A stretch of DNA of 64,000 nucleotides from an uncultured Pelagibacteraceae bacterium (GCA_902608385.1 CACLNT010000004.1:1-64000), one strand, 5' to 3'. Positions 43,804-54,285 are shown, counted from the first letter of the stretch. The notes: generated from the letters alone by a model not told the origin. Numbers and translations: made by a program.

Positions 43804-45055
43804 TTCAAAAGACCAAATTATAGATTATTTTTTAAGCGGTGCTAAAAAAAATTTTTTTATAGGGGTAGAAAATGAGAAATTTTTATTTCAAGAAAACAAT
43901 AATGTTAGAGCCACTTATTTGGATATGAAAAAAGTTTTTGAAATATTCAAAAAAAATTTTGAATGGAAAGAAGTAAATGAGAATGAAAGTATTGTGGGTC
44001 TAAAAATTGGTGGAAAATCAATTTCATTAGAACCAGGAAATCAAATTGAGTTATCTGGAGATAAATTATCGAATATTCATGAAGTTTGCTCTGAGTCTTA
44101 TGATTTTCAAAATAAACTAGACCAAGCTTGCAAAGAGCTTGGACTTAAAACTATGTCTATCGGCTATGATCCGATAACAAAGTTAAGTAATGCTCCAAAT
44201 AATCCTAAGCAAAGATATAAACTGATGACTAGAGAAATGCCAAAGGGAGGAAAATTAAGTTTAAACATGATGTATCAAACATCAGGAACTCAAATTAATT
44301 TAGATTATATATCTGAAGAAGATTTTAAAAAAAAATTTAAAATAATTGCTTACTTAACACCAATAACAGTAGCCATTTTTGCAAATTCAGCAATTTTAGA
44401 AAATAAACCAAGTGGATATCTATCATATAGAGCTAAGGTTTGGCAAAATACATCTAGGGGTGGTTTGCCAAAAATATTTTTAGAAGATATGGATTTTGAA
44501 AAATATGCAGATTTTGCAATTAATTTTCCCTTACTTTTTATTTACAAAAACAAAGAACACAAAAATTTAAATAATAAAACTTTCGGTGATTTTATGAAAG
44601 GAAGTCTATCTGAAGTTAATAATCATTTACCAAATTTTAAAGATTTAGAACTACATCTGAGCACAATTTTTACTGAAATAAGGTTAAAAAAATATATTGA
44701 AATGAGATCGTTAGATGCTTGCGAATGGGATTGTCATTGTGCTGGACCTGCATTTTATACTGGACTTATTTATGGAAAATTGGATGAATCTTTAGATTTA
44801 ATTAAAGATTGGAAAAGTGAAGATGTATTAAAAGCATATTTAGATGCTCCAAAGAAAGGTTTAAAAACAGAAATAAATGGTAAATCGATTTTAGAATGGG
44901 GAAAACTTTTGTTAAACATTTCTAACAGGGGATTAATAGGTCGTAATTTTAAAAACAAAACTGGTAAAGATGAAACTATATACTTAAAAAATATTGAACA
45001 AATCTTACAACAAAATAAAACTAAAGCAGAAAAAACGTTAGAAAATTTTAACTAA
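43793..45055 (+). CDS. gshA: Glutamate-cysteine ligase
   Basis: A 420-residue glutamate-cysteine ligase of the plant/alphaproteobacterial GCS2 type, the first enzyme of glutathione synthesis. The N-terminal GVENEKFLF, the LEPGNQIELSG strand (about 85-95), the MMYQTSGTQINLD motif (about 163-175) and the MRSLDACEWDCHC region match this branch. The start ATG overlaps the GATase by 11 bases. gshB follows after 10 bases, giving a complete two-step glutathione operon. Glutathione may serve formaldehyde detoxification generated by TMAO and methylamine breakdown, as an inference from location. Confidence 0.88.
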   Translation: MEINSKDQIIDYFLSGAKKNFFIGVENEKFLFQENNNVRATYLDMKKVFEIFKKNFEWKEVNENESIVGLKIGGKSISLEPGNQIELSGDKLSNIHEVCSESYDFQNKLDQACKELGLKTMSIGYDPITKLSNAPNNPKQRYKLMTREMPKGGKLSLNMMYQTSGTQINLDYISEEDFKKKFKIIAYLTPITVAIFANSAILENKPSGYLSYRAKVWQNTSRGGLPKIFLEDMDFEKYADFAINFPLLFIYKNKEHKNLNNKTFGDFMKGSLSEVNNHLPNFKDLELHLSTIFTEIRLKKYIEMRSLDACEWDCHCAGPAFYTGLIYGKLDESLDLIKDWKSEDVLKAYLDAPKKGLKTEINGKSILEWGKLLLNISNRGLIGRNFKNKTGKDETIYLKNIEQILQQNKTKAEKTLENFN

Positions 45056-45065
45056 AAAAAAAGTA

Positions 45066-46004
45066 ATGAGTATTAAAAAAATTATTGCAATTCAAGCCGA
45101 TCCCATAGAAAAAATAAATATTAAAACTGATACAACTTTTTTGTTAGCCCTGGAAGCTCAAAAAAGAAATTATAGGATTTACTGGTATCAAACTAAAGAT
45201 CTTCATTTTGTTAACTCAAAACTTTTTGTTAATGCTGAGGAAGTAAAATTTTATGAAAAAAAAAAAAAATATTTTAAAATAATACAAAAGAATAAATTTG
45301 ATTTATCAAAAGCAAAATATGTATTAATTAGACAAAATCCTCCTTTTAACATGGATTATATAACCTCAACTTTATTTCTAGATACAATTAAAAATAAGAC
45401 AAAAATAATAAATAACCCAACATCAGTTAGAAATATTTCTGAAAAATTATTTTCTATAAATTTTCTTAAATTTATGCCTCCAACTATTTTTACAAAAAAT
45501 ATTCAAGAAATTAAAAACTTTAAAAACAAATATAAGAAAGTGGTTATTAAGCCAATACATGGTTTTGCCGGGAAAGATATTTTGTTTTTAAATGGCAAAT
45601 TTAATTTAAAAAAAATTAAAAAATATTTGAAAAAATTTAACCATGTAATGGTTCAAAAATTTTTACCAGGTATTACAAAAGGAGATAAAAGAGTGTTTAT
45701 TATTAATGGAATGGTAAAAGGAGCAATAAAAAGAATACCTTCTAAAAATTCAATATTATCAAATTTATCCCAAGGAGGTAAAGCTTTTAGAACAATTTTG
45801 AATTCAAGAGAATTAAACATTTCAAATCATGTGGCTAAAAAACTAAAAAAACAAAATATTTTTTTTGCCGGAATTGATTTAGTTTCTAATTATTTAATTG
45901 GTGATATTAATGTGACTTCTCCCACAGGTCTAAAAAATCATTATGATTTAACAGGTATAAATTTAGCAGTAGTTTTTTGGAACACTTTAGAGAAACTAAA
46001 ATAA
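45066..46004 (+). CDS. gshB: Glutathione synthetase
   Basis: A 312-residue ATP-grasp enzyme of the GshB type, which joins glycine to gamma-glutamylcysteine. It shows the N-terminal [12 protein letters not shown] (about 95-106), the ATP-grasp [14 protein letters not shown] (about 160-173) and [22 protein letters not shown], with the C-terminal NVTSPTGL that binds magnesium. It is slightly shorter than E. coli GshB. It overlaps the end of the convergent formate-THF ligase gene by 9 bases. Very lysine- and asparagine-rich, it follows the local composition. Confidence 0.9.
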   Translation: MSIKKIIAIQADPIEKINIKTDTTFLLALEAQKRNYRIYWYQTKDLHFVNSKLFVNAEEVKFYEKKKKYFKIIQKNKFDLSKAKYVLIRQNPPFNMDYITSTLFLDTIKNKTKIINNPTSVRNISEKLFSINFLKFMPPTIFTKNIQEIKNFKNKYKKVVIKPIHGFAGKDILFLNGKFNLKKIKKYLKKFNHVMVQKFLPGITKGDKRVFIINGMVKGAIKRIPSKNSILSNLSQGGKAFRTILNSRELNISNHVAKKLKKQNIFFAGIDLVSNYLIGDINVTSPTGLKNHYDLTGINLAVVFWNTLEKLK

Positions 46005-47681
46005 TCCTTCAGTTTCGCCTTTGTCATTTAATTTAATAGAGTCTGCGGCAGGTACTCTTGGAAGTCCTGGCATAGTCATTATTGCACCGCATACTACTAC
46101 AATGAATTCAGCTCCTGAAGAAAGTCTAACTTCTCTTATTGGCAATACGTGTCCTGATGGTGCGCCTTTTAAACTTGGATCTGTAGAAAAACTAAATTGT
46201 GTTTTTGCCACACATATTGGAAGTTCTCCATAGCCATTATCTTGAAAATTTTTCAATTGATCTCTTATTTTTGTATCTGCCACAACTTCACTTGCATTAT
46301 AAATTTCTTTAGCAATTGTCTCAATTTTTTTAAATAGTGGAGTTTTATCTTCATATAAAAATTTAAATTTATTTTCCCCTTTTTCACATAGTTCAACAAC
46401 ATCTTTGGCAAGCTCTTTGGTTCCTTCGCCTCCATTTGACCAATGAGTACAAAGTGTTGCTTTAACATTAAGTGTTTTGCAGTAATCAATTAATGCTTTT
46501 ACTTCTTTATCAGTATCAGTAATGAAGTGATTTACAGCAACTGCAACAGGTAAGCCAAATTTTCTTATATTAATAATATGTCTTTCCAAATTTACTAAAC
46601 CTTTTTTAAGAGCTTCAACATTTTCTTTTTTAAGTTCATCTTTTGCTACACCTCCGTGCATTTTTAAAGCTCTAATTGTTGCAACGATTACTACACAACT
46701 TGGTTTTATTCCTGACTTTCTACATTTTATATCTAAAAATTTTTCAGCACCAAGATCAGCGCCAAATCCTGCTTCTGTAACAACGTAGTCAGCTAATTTT
46801 AATCCTGTTTTCGTAGCAATAACTGAATTACAACCATGTGCAATATTTGCAAAAGGACCACCATGAATAATTGCAGGATTATTTTCTAAGGTTTGTGTAA
46901 CATTGGGTCTCATTGCATCTTTTAAAAGAACTGTCATTGGGCCTTGTGCATTTAAATCTTTTGCATAAACTGCTTTTTTATCTCTTGTGTAACCAATTGT
47001 AATGTTTCCAATTCTTTTCTCTAAATCTTTTAAATCATTAGATAAGCAGAAAATTGCCATGATTTCTGAAGCTACAGTAATATCAAATCCATCTTCTCTT
47101 GGGTAACCATTAGCTACTCCACCTAAGTTAATATTAATTGATCTTAATGATCGATCGTTCATATCCATTACTCTTTTCCAAACTATTCTTCTTACATCAA
47201 TATTTAATTTGTTACCCCAATAAATATGATTATCAATTAAAGCGGATAAAAGATTGTGAGCAGAAGTGATTGCGTGAAAATCTCCAGTAAAGTGTAAATT
47301 AATTTGTTCCATAGGAACTACCTGAGCATATCCACCTCCAGCTGCTCCACCTTTCATTCCAAATGAAGGACCTAAACTTGGCTCTCTAAGACAAACAATA
47401 GATTTTTTTCCTATTTTATTTAAACCATCAGTTAATCCAACTGATGTTGTGGTTTTTCCTTCACCTGCTGGTGTTGGAGTTATAGCAGTAACTAAAATTA
47501 GTTTGCCATCTTTTTTTGTTTTTAATTTTTCTAAATATTCGAGTTTAATTTTTGCAATATATCTACTTATTGGACTATAAACATCTGCTTGGTCAGGTAC
47601 ATTAATACCATCAAGAATTTCTTTGATGGGTTTCATCTTTGCTGCTCTAGCTATTTCAATATCAGATTTGACTGCGCTCAT
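45996..47681 (-). CDS. fhs: Formate-tetrahydrofolate ligase
   Basis: A 561-residue formyltetrahydrofolate synthetase. It couples formate, ATP and THF to give 10-formyl-THF, or runs in reverse to gain ATP from C1 oxidation. The P-loop [10 protein letters not shown] lies at 69-78, and [26 protein letters not shown] glycine loops (shown in part by [10 protein letters not shown]) follow. The longer frame to 47744 has no similarity; the ATG at 47681 has a GAAGGTGG ribosome site and gives the family length. It is divergent from the sox/mgd operon, so a C1 role is probable. Confidence 0.92.
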   Translation of the reverse strand: MSAVKSDIEIARAAKMKPIKEILDGINVPDQADVYSPISRYIAKIKLEYLEKLKTKKDGKLILVTAITPTPAGEGKTTTSVGLTDGLNKIGKKSIVCLREPSLGPSFGMKGGAAGGGYAQVVPMEQINLHFTGDFHAITSAHNLLSALIDNHIYWGNKLNIDVRRIVWKRVMDMNDRSLRSININLGGVANGYPREDGFDITVASEIMAIFCLSNDLKDLEKRIGNITIGYTRDKKAVYAKDLNAQGPMTVLLKDAMRPNVTQTLENNPAIIHGGPFANIAHGCNSVIATKTGLKLADYVVTEAGFGADLGAEKFLDIKCRKSGIKPSCVVIVATIRALKMHGGVAKDELKKENVEALKKGLVNLERHIINIRKFGLPVAVAVNHFITDTDKEVKALIDYCKTLNVKATLCTHWSNGGEGTKELAKDVVELCEKGENKFKFLYEDKTPLFKKIETIAKEIYNASEVVADTKIRDQLKNFQDNGYGELPICVAKTQFSFSTDPSLKGAPSGHVLPIREVRLSSGAEFIVVVCGAIMTMPGLPRVPAADSIKLNDKGETEGLF

Positions 47682-47816
47682 TTTGCCACCTTCTATATAT
47701 TTAAACTTCTTATAGGCTGCTGGATTAATATCCTTTTTTATCAATTTTTTAAAGTTCTAAAAAATATATATAAAAAAAATAAGAACTATTTATACTCATT
47801 GTTATAAAATTAATTT

Positions 47817-49073
47817 ATGCAAAAGTATTCAGTATTTAGTCTAATTAAAAACGCTTTTAAAGGTCACAAAGATTGGGAAGTAGCGTGGAAGGATCCAACT
47901 CCTAAGGCTGAATATGACGTCATAATTATTGGTGGAGGAGGACATGGTTTAGCTACAGCTTACTATCTGGCGAAGGAGCACAACATTACAAATGTTGCTA
48001 TTGTTGAAAAAGGATGGATAGGCGGAGGCAATGTTGGAAGAAATACTACAATAATTAGATCAAATTATATGCACGATGAAAATGCTCTATTTAGTGAGCT
48101 TGGAATGAATTTATGGAGAAATATGAGTCAGGAATTAAATTTTAACGTGATGTTTTCCCCAAGGGGAATAATCAATTTGGCTCATTCTGATGCACAAATG
48201 AATGTTTATTCTAGAAGAGGAAACTCAATGAGATTAAATGGAATTGATGCGGTCTTATTAGGAAGAGAAGAAGTAAAAAAATTAATTCCAATGGCAGACT
48301 TTTCAGAAAATGTAAGATTTCCAATTTTTGGTGCATTAATGCAACCAAGCGCTGGAACAGCCAGACATGATGGTGTTGCATGGGGTTATGCACGTCAGGC
48401 AGACTCAATGGGAGTAGATATCATTCAACACTGTGAAGTTACTGGTTTTGATGTAGCTAATGGAAAAATAAAAGGAATAAAAACATCTAAAGGTAATATC
48501 AAAGCAAAAAAAGTAGGACTGTGTGTAGCAGGAAGCACTTCAGTTTTAGCAGAAATGTTAAACATGACACTGCCTGTCGAAACTCACTTGTTGCAAGCAT
48601 GTGTTTCGGAACCAATTAAACCATTATTGGATCGTGTTGTTACTTTTGGTGCAGGACATTTTTATTGTAGCCAATCAGACAAAGGAGAAATGGTTATGGG
48701 TGGAGATTTAGATGGATACAATAGTTATGCTCAAAGAGGTAATTTGCCAACATTACAACATGTTTTAACGGAAGGAATTGCAATGTTTCCATTCCTTAGC
48801 AAATTAAAAATGTTAAGAACGTGGGGTGGAATTATGGATATGTCGATGGATGGATCTCCAATCATAGACAAAACACATATTGAAGGATTATATTTAAACT
48901 GTGGATGGTGTTATGGTGGTTTTAAAGCAACCCCAGCATCAGGATGGACTTTCGCACACACAATAGCTCAAGATAGAGTTCATGAATTAAATGCAGGGTA
49001 TAGTTTAAATAGATTTAGCACTGGTCATTTGATTGATGAAAAAGGTCTTGGCACAAAAACTTGGATTTCATAA
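47817..49073 (+). CDS. soxB: Heterotetrameric sarcosine oxidase / N-methylglutamate dehydrogenase, beta-type subunit
   Basis: A 418-residue FAD/FMN subunit. The Rossmann motif is IIGGGGHGLATAYYLA (37-52), and the covalent FMN histidine is His184 in ARHDGVAWGY, as in SoxB of Corynebacterium. It oxidises the N-methyl group of sarcosine, or of N-methylglutamate in Mgd complexes. It is the first of four consecutive genes (sox BDAG order), matching both SoxBDAG and MgdABCD. The window has tdm, tmm, and mgs and gmaS-type genes, so the Mgd function is possible; the sarcosine role cannot be excluded, and the symbol is provisional. Confidence 0.85.
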   Translation: MQKYSVFSLIKNAFKGHKDWEVAWKDPTPKAEYDVIIIGGGGHGLATAYYLAKEHNITNVAIVEKGWIGGGNVGRNTTIIRSNYMHDENALFSELGMNLWRNMSQELNFNVMFSPRGIINLAHSDAQMNVYSRRGNSMRLNGIDAVLLGREEVKKLIPMADFSENVRFPIFGALMQPSAGTARHDGVAWGYARQADSMGVDIIQHCEVTGFDVANGKIKGIKTSKGNIKAKKVGLCVAGSTSVLAEMLNMTLPVETHLLQACVSEPIKPLLDRVVTFGAGHFYCSQSDKGEMVMGGDLDGYNSYAQRGNLPTLQHVLTEGIAMFPFLSKLKMLRTWGGIMDMSMDGSPIIDKTHIEGLYLNCGWCYGGFKATPASGWTFAHTIAQDRVHELNAGYSLNRFSTGHLIDEKGLGTKTWIS

Positions 49074-49340
49074 ATGCTGCATATTAAATGCCCACATTGC
49101 GGATTGAGATCACAAAATGAATTTGCATACGGAGGTGACGCAACAGTTAAAAGACCCGAACTAAACAAAGAGGTATCTGATAAAGAATGGGATACTTTTG
49201 TTTATTTGAGAAAAAGCCCTAGAGGAAAACATTTAGAATTTTGGCATCATATTTCAGGATGTAGACAATGGTTTAAGGTTGAAAGAGATACTGTAACACA
49301 TGAAATATTTAAAACATTAAAACCAAACGAAGATAATTAA
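49074..49340 (+). CDS. soxD: Heterotetrameric sarcosine oxidase delta-type subunit
   Basis: An 88-residue zinc subunit. The zinc ligands match SoxD: Cys6 and Cys9 (CPHC) with His59 and Cys63 (HHISGC), the spacing known from the structural Zn site. It holds the complex together and has no catalytic role. It starts directly at the end of the beta gene and ends 2 bases before the alpha gene. The same small subunit is called MgdB in the N-methylglutamate dehydrogenase complex. Confidence 0.93.
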   Translation: MLHIKCPHCGLRSQNEFAYGGDATVKRPELNKEVSDKEWDTFVYLRKSPRGKHLEFWHHISGCRQWFKVERDTVTHEIFKTLKPNEDN

Positions 49341-49342
49341 CT

Positions 49343-52339
49343 ATGTCACAAGATTTTCGAATAGATAAGATTGGCTTAATTAATAGAGATAAAAAAATTT
49401 CATTTAAGTTTAATGGAAAAAATTATTTTGGATATGAAGGGGATACTCTTGCTTCTGCACTAATTGCAAATGGAGTTCATTTAGTTGGAAGAAGTTTTAA
49501 GTATCATAGGCCAAGAGGTTTTTTTGGTGCTGGCGTAGATGAGCCCTATGCAATAGTTCAATTATACAAAAATAATGAAACCGAACCTAATGTTCGTGCC
49601 ACAGAGCAGGAACTTTTTGAAGGATTAGAGGCAAAAAGTGTAAATTGTTGGCCAAATGTCAATTTTGATATTGGGGCTATAAATAATTTTTTAAACAAAT
49701 TCTTTCCAGCAGGCTTTTATTATAAAACTTTTATGTGGCCAAAAAGTTTTTGGTATAAGGTTTATGAGCCATTTATTAGAAAAGCAGCAGGATTTGGAGT
49801 TGCATCAATAAAACATGACAAAGAAAGATATGAGCATAAATATGAATATTGTGACTTACTAATTACAGGTTCAGGTCCATCAGGCTTAGCAAGCGCATAT
49901 GCTGCAGCAAAAAATGGAGCAAGAGTAATATTAGCTGAAGATAAACCAAGATTTGGTGGAAGTTTGTTAACAAGCGAAGTTAATATTGGAAACCAAAGTG
50001 GAAAAGAATGGGCAGAAAATATTGTAGCTGAACTTAAAGAGATGCCTAATGTGATAGTAAAAAATAGATCTCAAGTTTTTGGTTATTATGACCATAACAT
50101 GCTGGTAATGTCAGAGCGACTAAGCGATCATTTACCGAAATCAAAAAAATACAGCCCAAGGCAAAGACTCTGGTATATTAGGGCAAAAGAAGTTGTCATT
50201 TCTTCAGGTTCAATAGAAAGACCATTAGTTTTTGGGAACAATGATACTCCAGGAGTAGTTTTATCTTCCGCAGCTAAAGAATATTTAAAAGTTTATGGAG
50301 TTCTAGTTGGCAGAAACCCACTTATATTTACTAACAATGATAGCGGATATGAAACAGCTATTGAATTTAAAAAAAATGGAATATGGCCAGTAATTTTAGA
50401 TACAAGAAGCAACCCAAATTCTGAAGTTATAGATGAGGCGAAAAGAATGGGAATAAATATTAAATTTTCGTATGTAGTTGTAGCAGCCAAAGGTTACAAA
50501 AAAGTAAAATCAGCTGAAATTGCAAAAATATCAGAAGATAAAAAAGACTTAGGACAAATTGAAAATATTAACTGTGACTGTATATGTGTTTCTGGTTTTT
50601 GGACTCCCACAATACATTTGGCGTCTCAATCTGGAAATAAAACAAAATTTGATAAAGAAATAGATGCCTTTGTTCCTGGTCAGTCAAAACAAGAAGAAAC
50701 AACAGTTGGATCTGCAAACGGAATATTTACTTTAGAAGAAACTTTGAAAACATCATTTGAAACCGGTCAAGAATTGTCAAAAAAAATAACTAAAAATGAT
50801 AACAAAGTTAGCATCCCAACTGTCGTTGAAAAAAAATTAACAAAACACGACAAATTTTGGTGCGTACCACTTCCTGAAGGAAAAAAATATAAAAGATTTT
50901 TAGATTTTCAAAATGATGTTGTTGTTACAGATGTTGAGCTTGCCTTAAGAGAAGGATACAGGTCAATAGAACATGTTAAGAGATATACCACACTAGGCAT
51001 GGCAACAGATCAGGGCAAAACAAGTAATCTTAATGGACTACAACTTGTTTCAAATGTTGAAAACAAAGTAGTGCCTGCCGTAGGTCATACAACTTTTAGA
51101 CCACCTTATACTCCTGTTACTATTGGTGCGATTGTGGGAAGAGAAATTGGAAAACACTCTAAACCAACTAGAAAATCTCCAATACATTTATGGCATGAAA
51201 AAAATAATGCAGTTTTTGTTGACGCTGGTGTTTGGTTAAGACCTAGATATTACAAACAACGTGACGAAGGATTGTTTGAAGCATCAAAAAGGGAAGCTGA
51301 AAATGTTCGAAAAAATGTTGGCGTATGTGATGTGACTACATTAGGAAAAATTGATATCAAAGGACCAGATGTGGCAGAATTTTTAAATAGAGTTTATACA
51401 AACGCATGGTTAAAACTTCCTGTTGGAAAAGCAAGATATGGAGTAATGTTGCGTGAAGATGGAATTGTAATGGATGATGGTACCACAACAAGAATTTCAG
51501 AAAATCATTATCATATGACCACAACTACCGCGCAAGCTGCTAACGTTTTGTCTCATTTAGAATATTATCTACAAATTGTTTGGCCTGAATTAAATGTAAA
51601 CGTAGTTTCCACCACAGAACAGTGGGCTGGTGCTGCAATTGCAGGACCAAAATCTAGAAACGTATTGCAAAAATTATTTCCAGACACAGATGTTTCAAAT
51701 GAGGGATTGCCATTTATGGGATATCTAGAGGGTAATTTATTTGGTGTTTATGCAAGAATTTTCAGAATTTCATTTTCAGGCGAACTTGCTTATGAAGTTA
51801 ATGTTCAGTCTGATAATGGAAATTTTATGTGGGAAAAAATAATTGAAATTGGTAAAGAATTTTCAATTCAGCCGTATGGAACAGAGGCTTTATCTACACT
51901 AAGAATAGAAATGGGGCATGTTGCTGGATCAGAATTAGACGGTAGGACGATACCCTATGATAATGGTTTACAAGGACTGGTTAGTAAAAAGAAAGATTTT
52001 ATTGGAAAAAGATCTCTCAATAGATCTGCTTTTACTGCTGAAGATAGACAGAAAGTAGTAGGTGTGGTTCCACTTGATAAAAAAACAAGTATTCCGGAGG
52101 GATCTCATTTAGTTAAAGAAGCAAAATCAAAATTACCAAATCCAAAATTAGGACATGTTTCAGCCTCTTGTTGGAGTGTAGAGTACAATAATCCATTTTC
52201 ATTAGCTATTCTTCGCGATGGAAAAAATATGATTGGTGAAAAATTATTTGCTTTATCTCCACTAAAAAATAAAACAATACCAGTTGAAATTGTTTCATCA
52301 CATTACGTTGACCCTAAAGGAGAAAGGGTAAGATCATGA
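49343..52339 (+). CDS. soxA: Heterotetrameric sarcosine oxidase alpha-type subunit
   Basis: A 998-residue multidomain subunit. It opens with a ferredoxin-like fold (about 1-100, SFKYHRPRGFFGAG), then an NAD-binding and FAD-like Rossmann domain (ITGSGPSGLASAYAAAKNG, about 174-192), and a C-terminal GcvT-like folate domain (from about 600) that receives the C1 unit as methylene-THF. It ends as the aminomethyltransferase fold normally does. The length is normal for SoxA/MgdC. It overlaps soxG by 4 bases. With beta, delta and gamma it releases methylated amine C1 onto folate. Confidence 0.93.
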   Translation: MSQDFRIDKIGLINRDKKISFKFNGKNYFGYEGDTLASALIANGVHLVGRSFKYHRPRGFFGAGVDEPYAIVQLYKNNETEPNVRATEQELFEGLEAKSVNCWPNVNFDIGAINNFLNKFFPAGFYYKTFMWPKSFWYKVYEPFIRKAAGFGVASIKHDKERYEHKYEYCDLLITGSGPSGLASAYAAAKNGARVILAEDKPRFGGSLLTSEVNIGNQSGKEWAENIVAELKEMPNVIVKNRSQVFGYYDHNMLVMSERLSDHLPKSKKYSPRQRLWYIRAKEVVISSGSIERPLVFGNNDTPGVVLSSAAKEYLKVYGVLVGRNPLIFTNNDSGYETAIEFKKNGIWPVILDTRSNPNSEVIDEAKRMGINIKFSYVVVAAKGYKKVKSAEIAKISEDKKDLGQIENINCDCICVSGFWTPTIHLASQSGNKTKFDKEIDAFVPGQSKQEETTVGSANGIFTLEETLKTSFETGQELSKKITKNDNKVSIPTVVEKKLTKHDKFWCVPLPEGKKYKRFLDFQNDVVVTDVELALREGYRSIEHVKRYTTLGMATDQGKTSNLNGLQLVSNVENKVVPAVGHTTFRPPYTPVTIGAIVGREIGKHSKPTRKSPIHLWHEKNNAVFVDAGVWLRPRYYKQRDEGLFEASKREAENVRKNVGVCDVTTLGKIDIKGPDVAEFLNRVYTNAWLKLPVGKARYGVMLREDGIVMDDGTTTRISENHYHMTTTTAQAANVLSHLEYYLQIVWPELNVNVVSTTEQWAGAAIAGPKSRNVLQKLFPDTDVSNEGLPFMGYLEGNLFGVYARIFRISFSGELAYEVNVQSDNGNFMWEKIIEIGKEFSIQPYGTEALSTLRIEMGHVAGSELDGRTIPYDNGLQGLVSKKKDFIGKRSLNRSAFTAEDRQKVVGVVPLDKKTSIPEGSHLVKEAKSKLPNPKLGHVSASCWSVEYNNPFSLAILRDGKNMIGEKLFALSPLKNKTIPVEIVSSHYVDPKGERVRS

Positions 52340-52923
52340 CAACAACATCAGCATTAGAAAAAGTTTATAAAAAAGGTCTTTTTGGAGATCATGACAACAA
52401 AAAAGAAGACAGTTTAGTAAAAATTTCAGAGATAAAAAACTTAATAATTTTCCAAATAGTTCAATATAAAAACTCATCTATTTCGATAAAAGATATTAAT
52501 TTTGAAGGACTTCAATTAAATGATGAAGCATCAAAAGTAATAAGCAACAGTGATACTAGAATTTTATGGTCTGGTCCAAAAAATTGGCTTTTGGTTTCTT
52601 CTAAAAAAGAATTGTTAAAATCTATACATTCTTCATTTAAAGAAACTGATTTTGCAATTACGGACTTGTCTCATTCAAAAGCAATTATTGAATTAGAAGG
52701 AAACAATTCAAAAGAAATATTAAAAAAGGGGTGTCCATTCAATTTTAATGAATTGAGAAAAAATAATTGTGTGAATTCAGTATTTAATGGCATAACAATT
52801 ACAATTGATATGATTGAAGACAATCCAAATAAAATAAGATTATTTGCTCTTAGAAGTTTTGGAGAATCTTTATACGATTCTATTACGGATGCTTCCTTAG
52901 AGTTTGGCTACAAAACACTTTAA
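52336..52923 (+). CDS. soxG: Heterotetrameric sarcosine oxidase gamma-type subunit
   Basis: A 195-residue gamma subunit (SoxG/MgdD) with the diagnostic WSGPKNWLLVS strand (about 77-87) and the ITDLSHSKAIIELEG segment (about 112-126) of the family, a fold related to GcvT. It has no catalytic residues and supports complex assembly. It starts 4 bases before the alpha gene ends (ATGA overlap). It is divergent in primary sequence, as is usual for SoxG. A hairpin follows 22 bases after the stop. Confidence 0.88.
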   Translation: MTTTSALEKVYKKGLFGDHDNKKEDSLVKISEIKNLIIFQIVQYKNSSISIKDINFEGLQLNDEASKVISNSDTRILWSGPKNWLLVSSKKELLKSIHSSFKETDFAITDLSHSKAIIELEGNNSKEILKKGCPFNFNELRKNNCVNSVFNGITITIDMIEDNPNKIRLFALRSFGESLYDSITDASLEFGYKTL

Positions 52924-52945
52924 AAATTAAAAAATTTTTACGTTG

Positions 52946-52976
52946 ATAACTCTCATTTCCATCTTGAGATAGTTAT
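52946..52976 (+). terminator. Weak hairpin after soxG
   Basis: ATAACT-CTCA (52946-52955) pairs with TGAG-AT-AGTTAT (52965-52976) with a two-base bulge and a 9-base loop. It lies about 22 bases after the soxG stop and before the lipoprotein gene. There is no T-run, so it may be a processing or stability structure and not a true terminator. Confidence 0.4.
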
Positions 52977-53001
52977 TAAATGCATATATCAAAAAATTGT
53001 T

Positions 53002-53346
53002 GTGCGAATCGATTTATTTAAAAAAATTGCAATGGTATTCTTAAGTTTGTTACTTTTGAACGGATGTGTTCAACCAACAGCATTTTTAGGCCCTGCAATT
53101 ACTGTGGGAACTAGTGGAAATATTTACCAAGCAAGTTTGTCTTATGGAACCAACCAAGTAATCCAAAAGGCAACTGGTAAATCTCCAGCAGAACATGTTG
53201 TAGCATTTTTTGATCCAAAAAATGAACATCAGGGAGATTTAAAGACAATTTTGATTGATGAAGTAAAAAAAACAAAATCAAAAATAGTAATAAAAGAAGA
53301 TGATTTTTTTACAATGGCAAAAGAAATATATGAAGCAAAATATTAA
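53002..53346 (+). CDS. Small lipoprotein of unknown function
   Basis: A 114-residue lipoprotein. The signal peptide ends in the lipobox LNGC (Cys22), followed by a glycine/alanine-rich domain (AFLGPAITVGTSGNIYQASLSYG, abbreviated as GPAITVGTSGN). The start is GTG at 53002. No family is recognised. It faces the convergent methyltransferase gene with 20 bases between their ends. It shows no clear link to methylamine oxidation, and its expression may read through from the sox operon. Confidence 0.7.
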   Translation: MRIDLFKKIAMVFLSLLLLNGCVQPTAFLGPAITVGTSGNIYQASLSYGTNQVIQKATGKSPAEHVVAFFDPKNEHQGDLKTILIDEVKKTKSKIVIKEDDFFTMAKEIYEAKY

Positions 53347-53365
53347 TAATTTTAGCAATTTAAAA

Positions 53366-54280
53366 TTATTTCAGTCTAGAAATTTCTTTTATGTGGGAAG
53401 GTCTGATTTCACAACAACCACCTAAAATTGTGGCACCATTTTCCATAAATTTTTTTACATATTTATAAAATGTAGGCTCATTTAATTTGGTGTTTCTTCC
53501 CAAAACAGTATTAGGATTGCCTGCATTTCCCCAGGCATCTTTTGAAGCTACAGTATAACCTACTGGTATTTTTTTAAATGCATTTAACTTAAATCCATAT
53601 GCTATATCTATTTTTTTTAAATCATTAGCAACCGCCTCATAGGCTTTTGGAGAAACACAAGCCATAATAACACCAAGCCATTTTTTATTTTTATAATTTT
53701 TAACTATCTCTTCAATTTTTTCTCCAGAAGGAAGTTGGCCATTATCTCTTAGATGAACTCCAACTAAAACTGGTAGATTAAATGATTCAATTGTTTTAAG
53801 TGCAATTTCGCATTCTAATCCGCTGCTCATCACATCGAGATAGTAAAAATCAATTCCATTTCTAAGACTTTTAGCCTGGTCATAAAAATTTTTTTCTATT
53901 AAATTTAAGTCTTTTCCTAGATCGGCAGTATATGTTTGTTTTTGATTAGGCAAACCTCCTGCGATTAAAATATTCTTTTTTGATATGTCTCTTGCTTTTT
54001 GAGCCAATTCAACAGCCTTAATATTTATTTTTTCAAAATATTTTTCACAATCATTTTGTATCAATCTATTTCTTCGAGCAGTAAATGTTGAAGTAACTAT
54101 CACTTCTGCTCCAGCGTTTATAAAATCTAAATGAGTATCAATAACCATTTGATGGCAATTCTCGTCAATTAAAGCATGCGCAGACCATAGAGTTCCTTTT
54201 GGCTTTAATCCTTTATGAAGGAGTTCTTGACCCATACCTCCATCTAGAATTCGTGTTTTTTTAAAAAAATTTTTATCCAT
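53366..54280 (-). CDS. Homocysteine S-methyltransferase family protein
   Basis: A 304-residue zinc methyltransferase barrel. The three zinc cysteines are Cys208 (in IMACVS) and Cys289-Cys290 (in ILGGCC). Members move a methyl group from a methyl-sulfonium or betaine donor to homocysteine to form methionine; they include MmuM, Bhmt and the N-terminal domain of MetH. The methyl donor is not evident; betaine and S-methylmethionine are candidates. It lies 5 bases downstream of the TauE/SafE gene on the same strand and is probably co-transcribed. That gene encodes a putative sulfur-compound exporter, a mild hint of sulfur metabolism. Confidence 0.85.
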   Translation of the reverse strand: MDKNFFKKTRILDGGMGQELLHKGLKPKGTLWSAHALIDENCHQMVIDTHLDFINAGAEVIVTSTFTARRNRLIQNDCEKYFEKINIKAVELAQKARDISKKNILIAGGLPNQKQTYTADLGKDLNLIEKNFYDQAKSLRNGIDFYYLDVMSSGLECEIALKTIESFNLPVLVGVHLRDNGQLPSGEKIEEIVKNYKNKKWLGVIMACVSPKAYEAVANDLKKIDIAYGFKLNAFKKIPVGYTVASKDAWGNAGNPNTVLGRNTKLNEPTFYKYVKKFMENGATILGGCCEIRPSHIKEISRLK

Positions 54281-54285
54281 AAATA

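Noticed and set aside
47682..47744. 21-residue extension of Fhs
   Set aside because: The ATG at 47681 has a good ribosome site and gives the normal family length.
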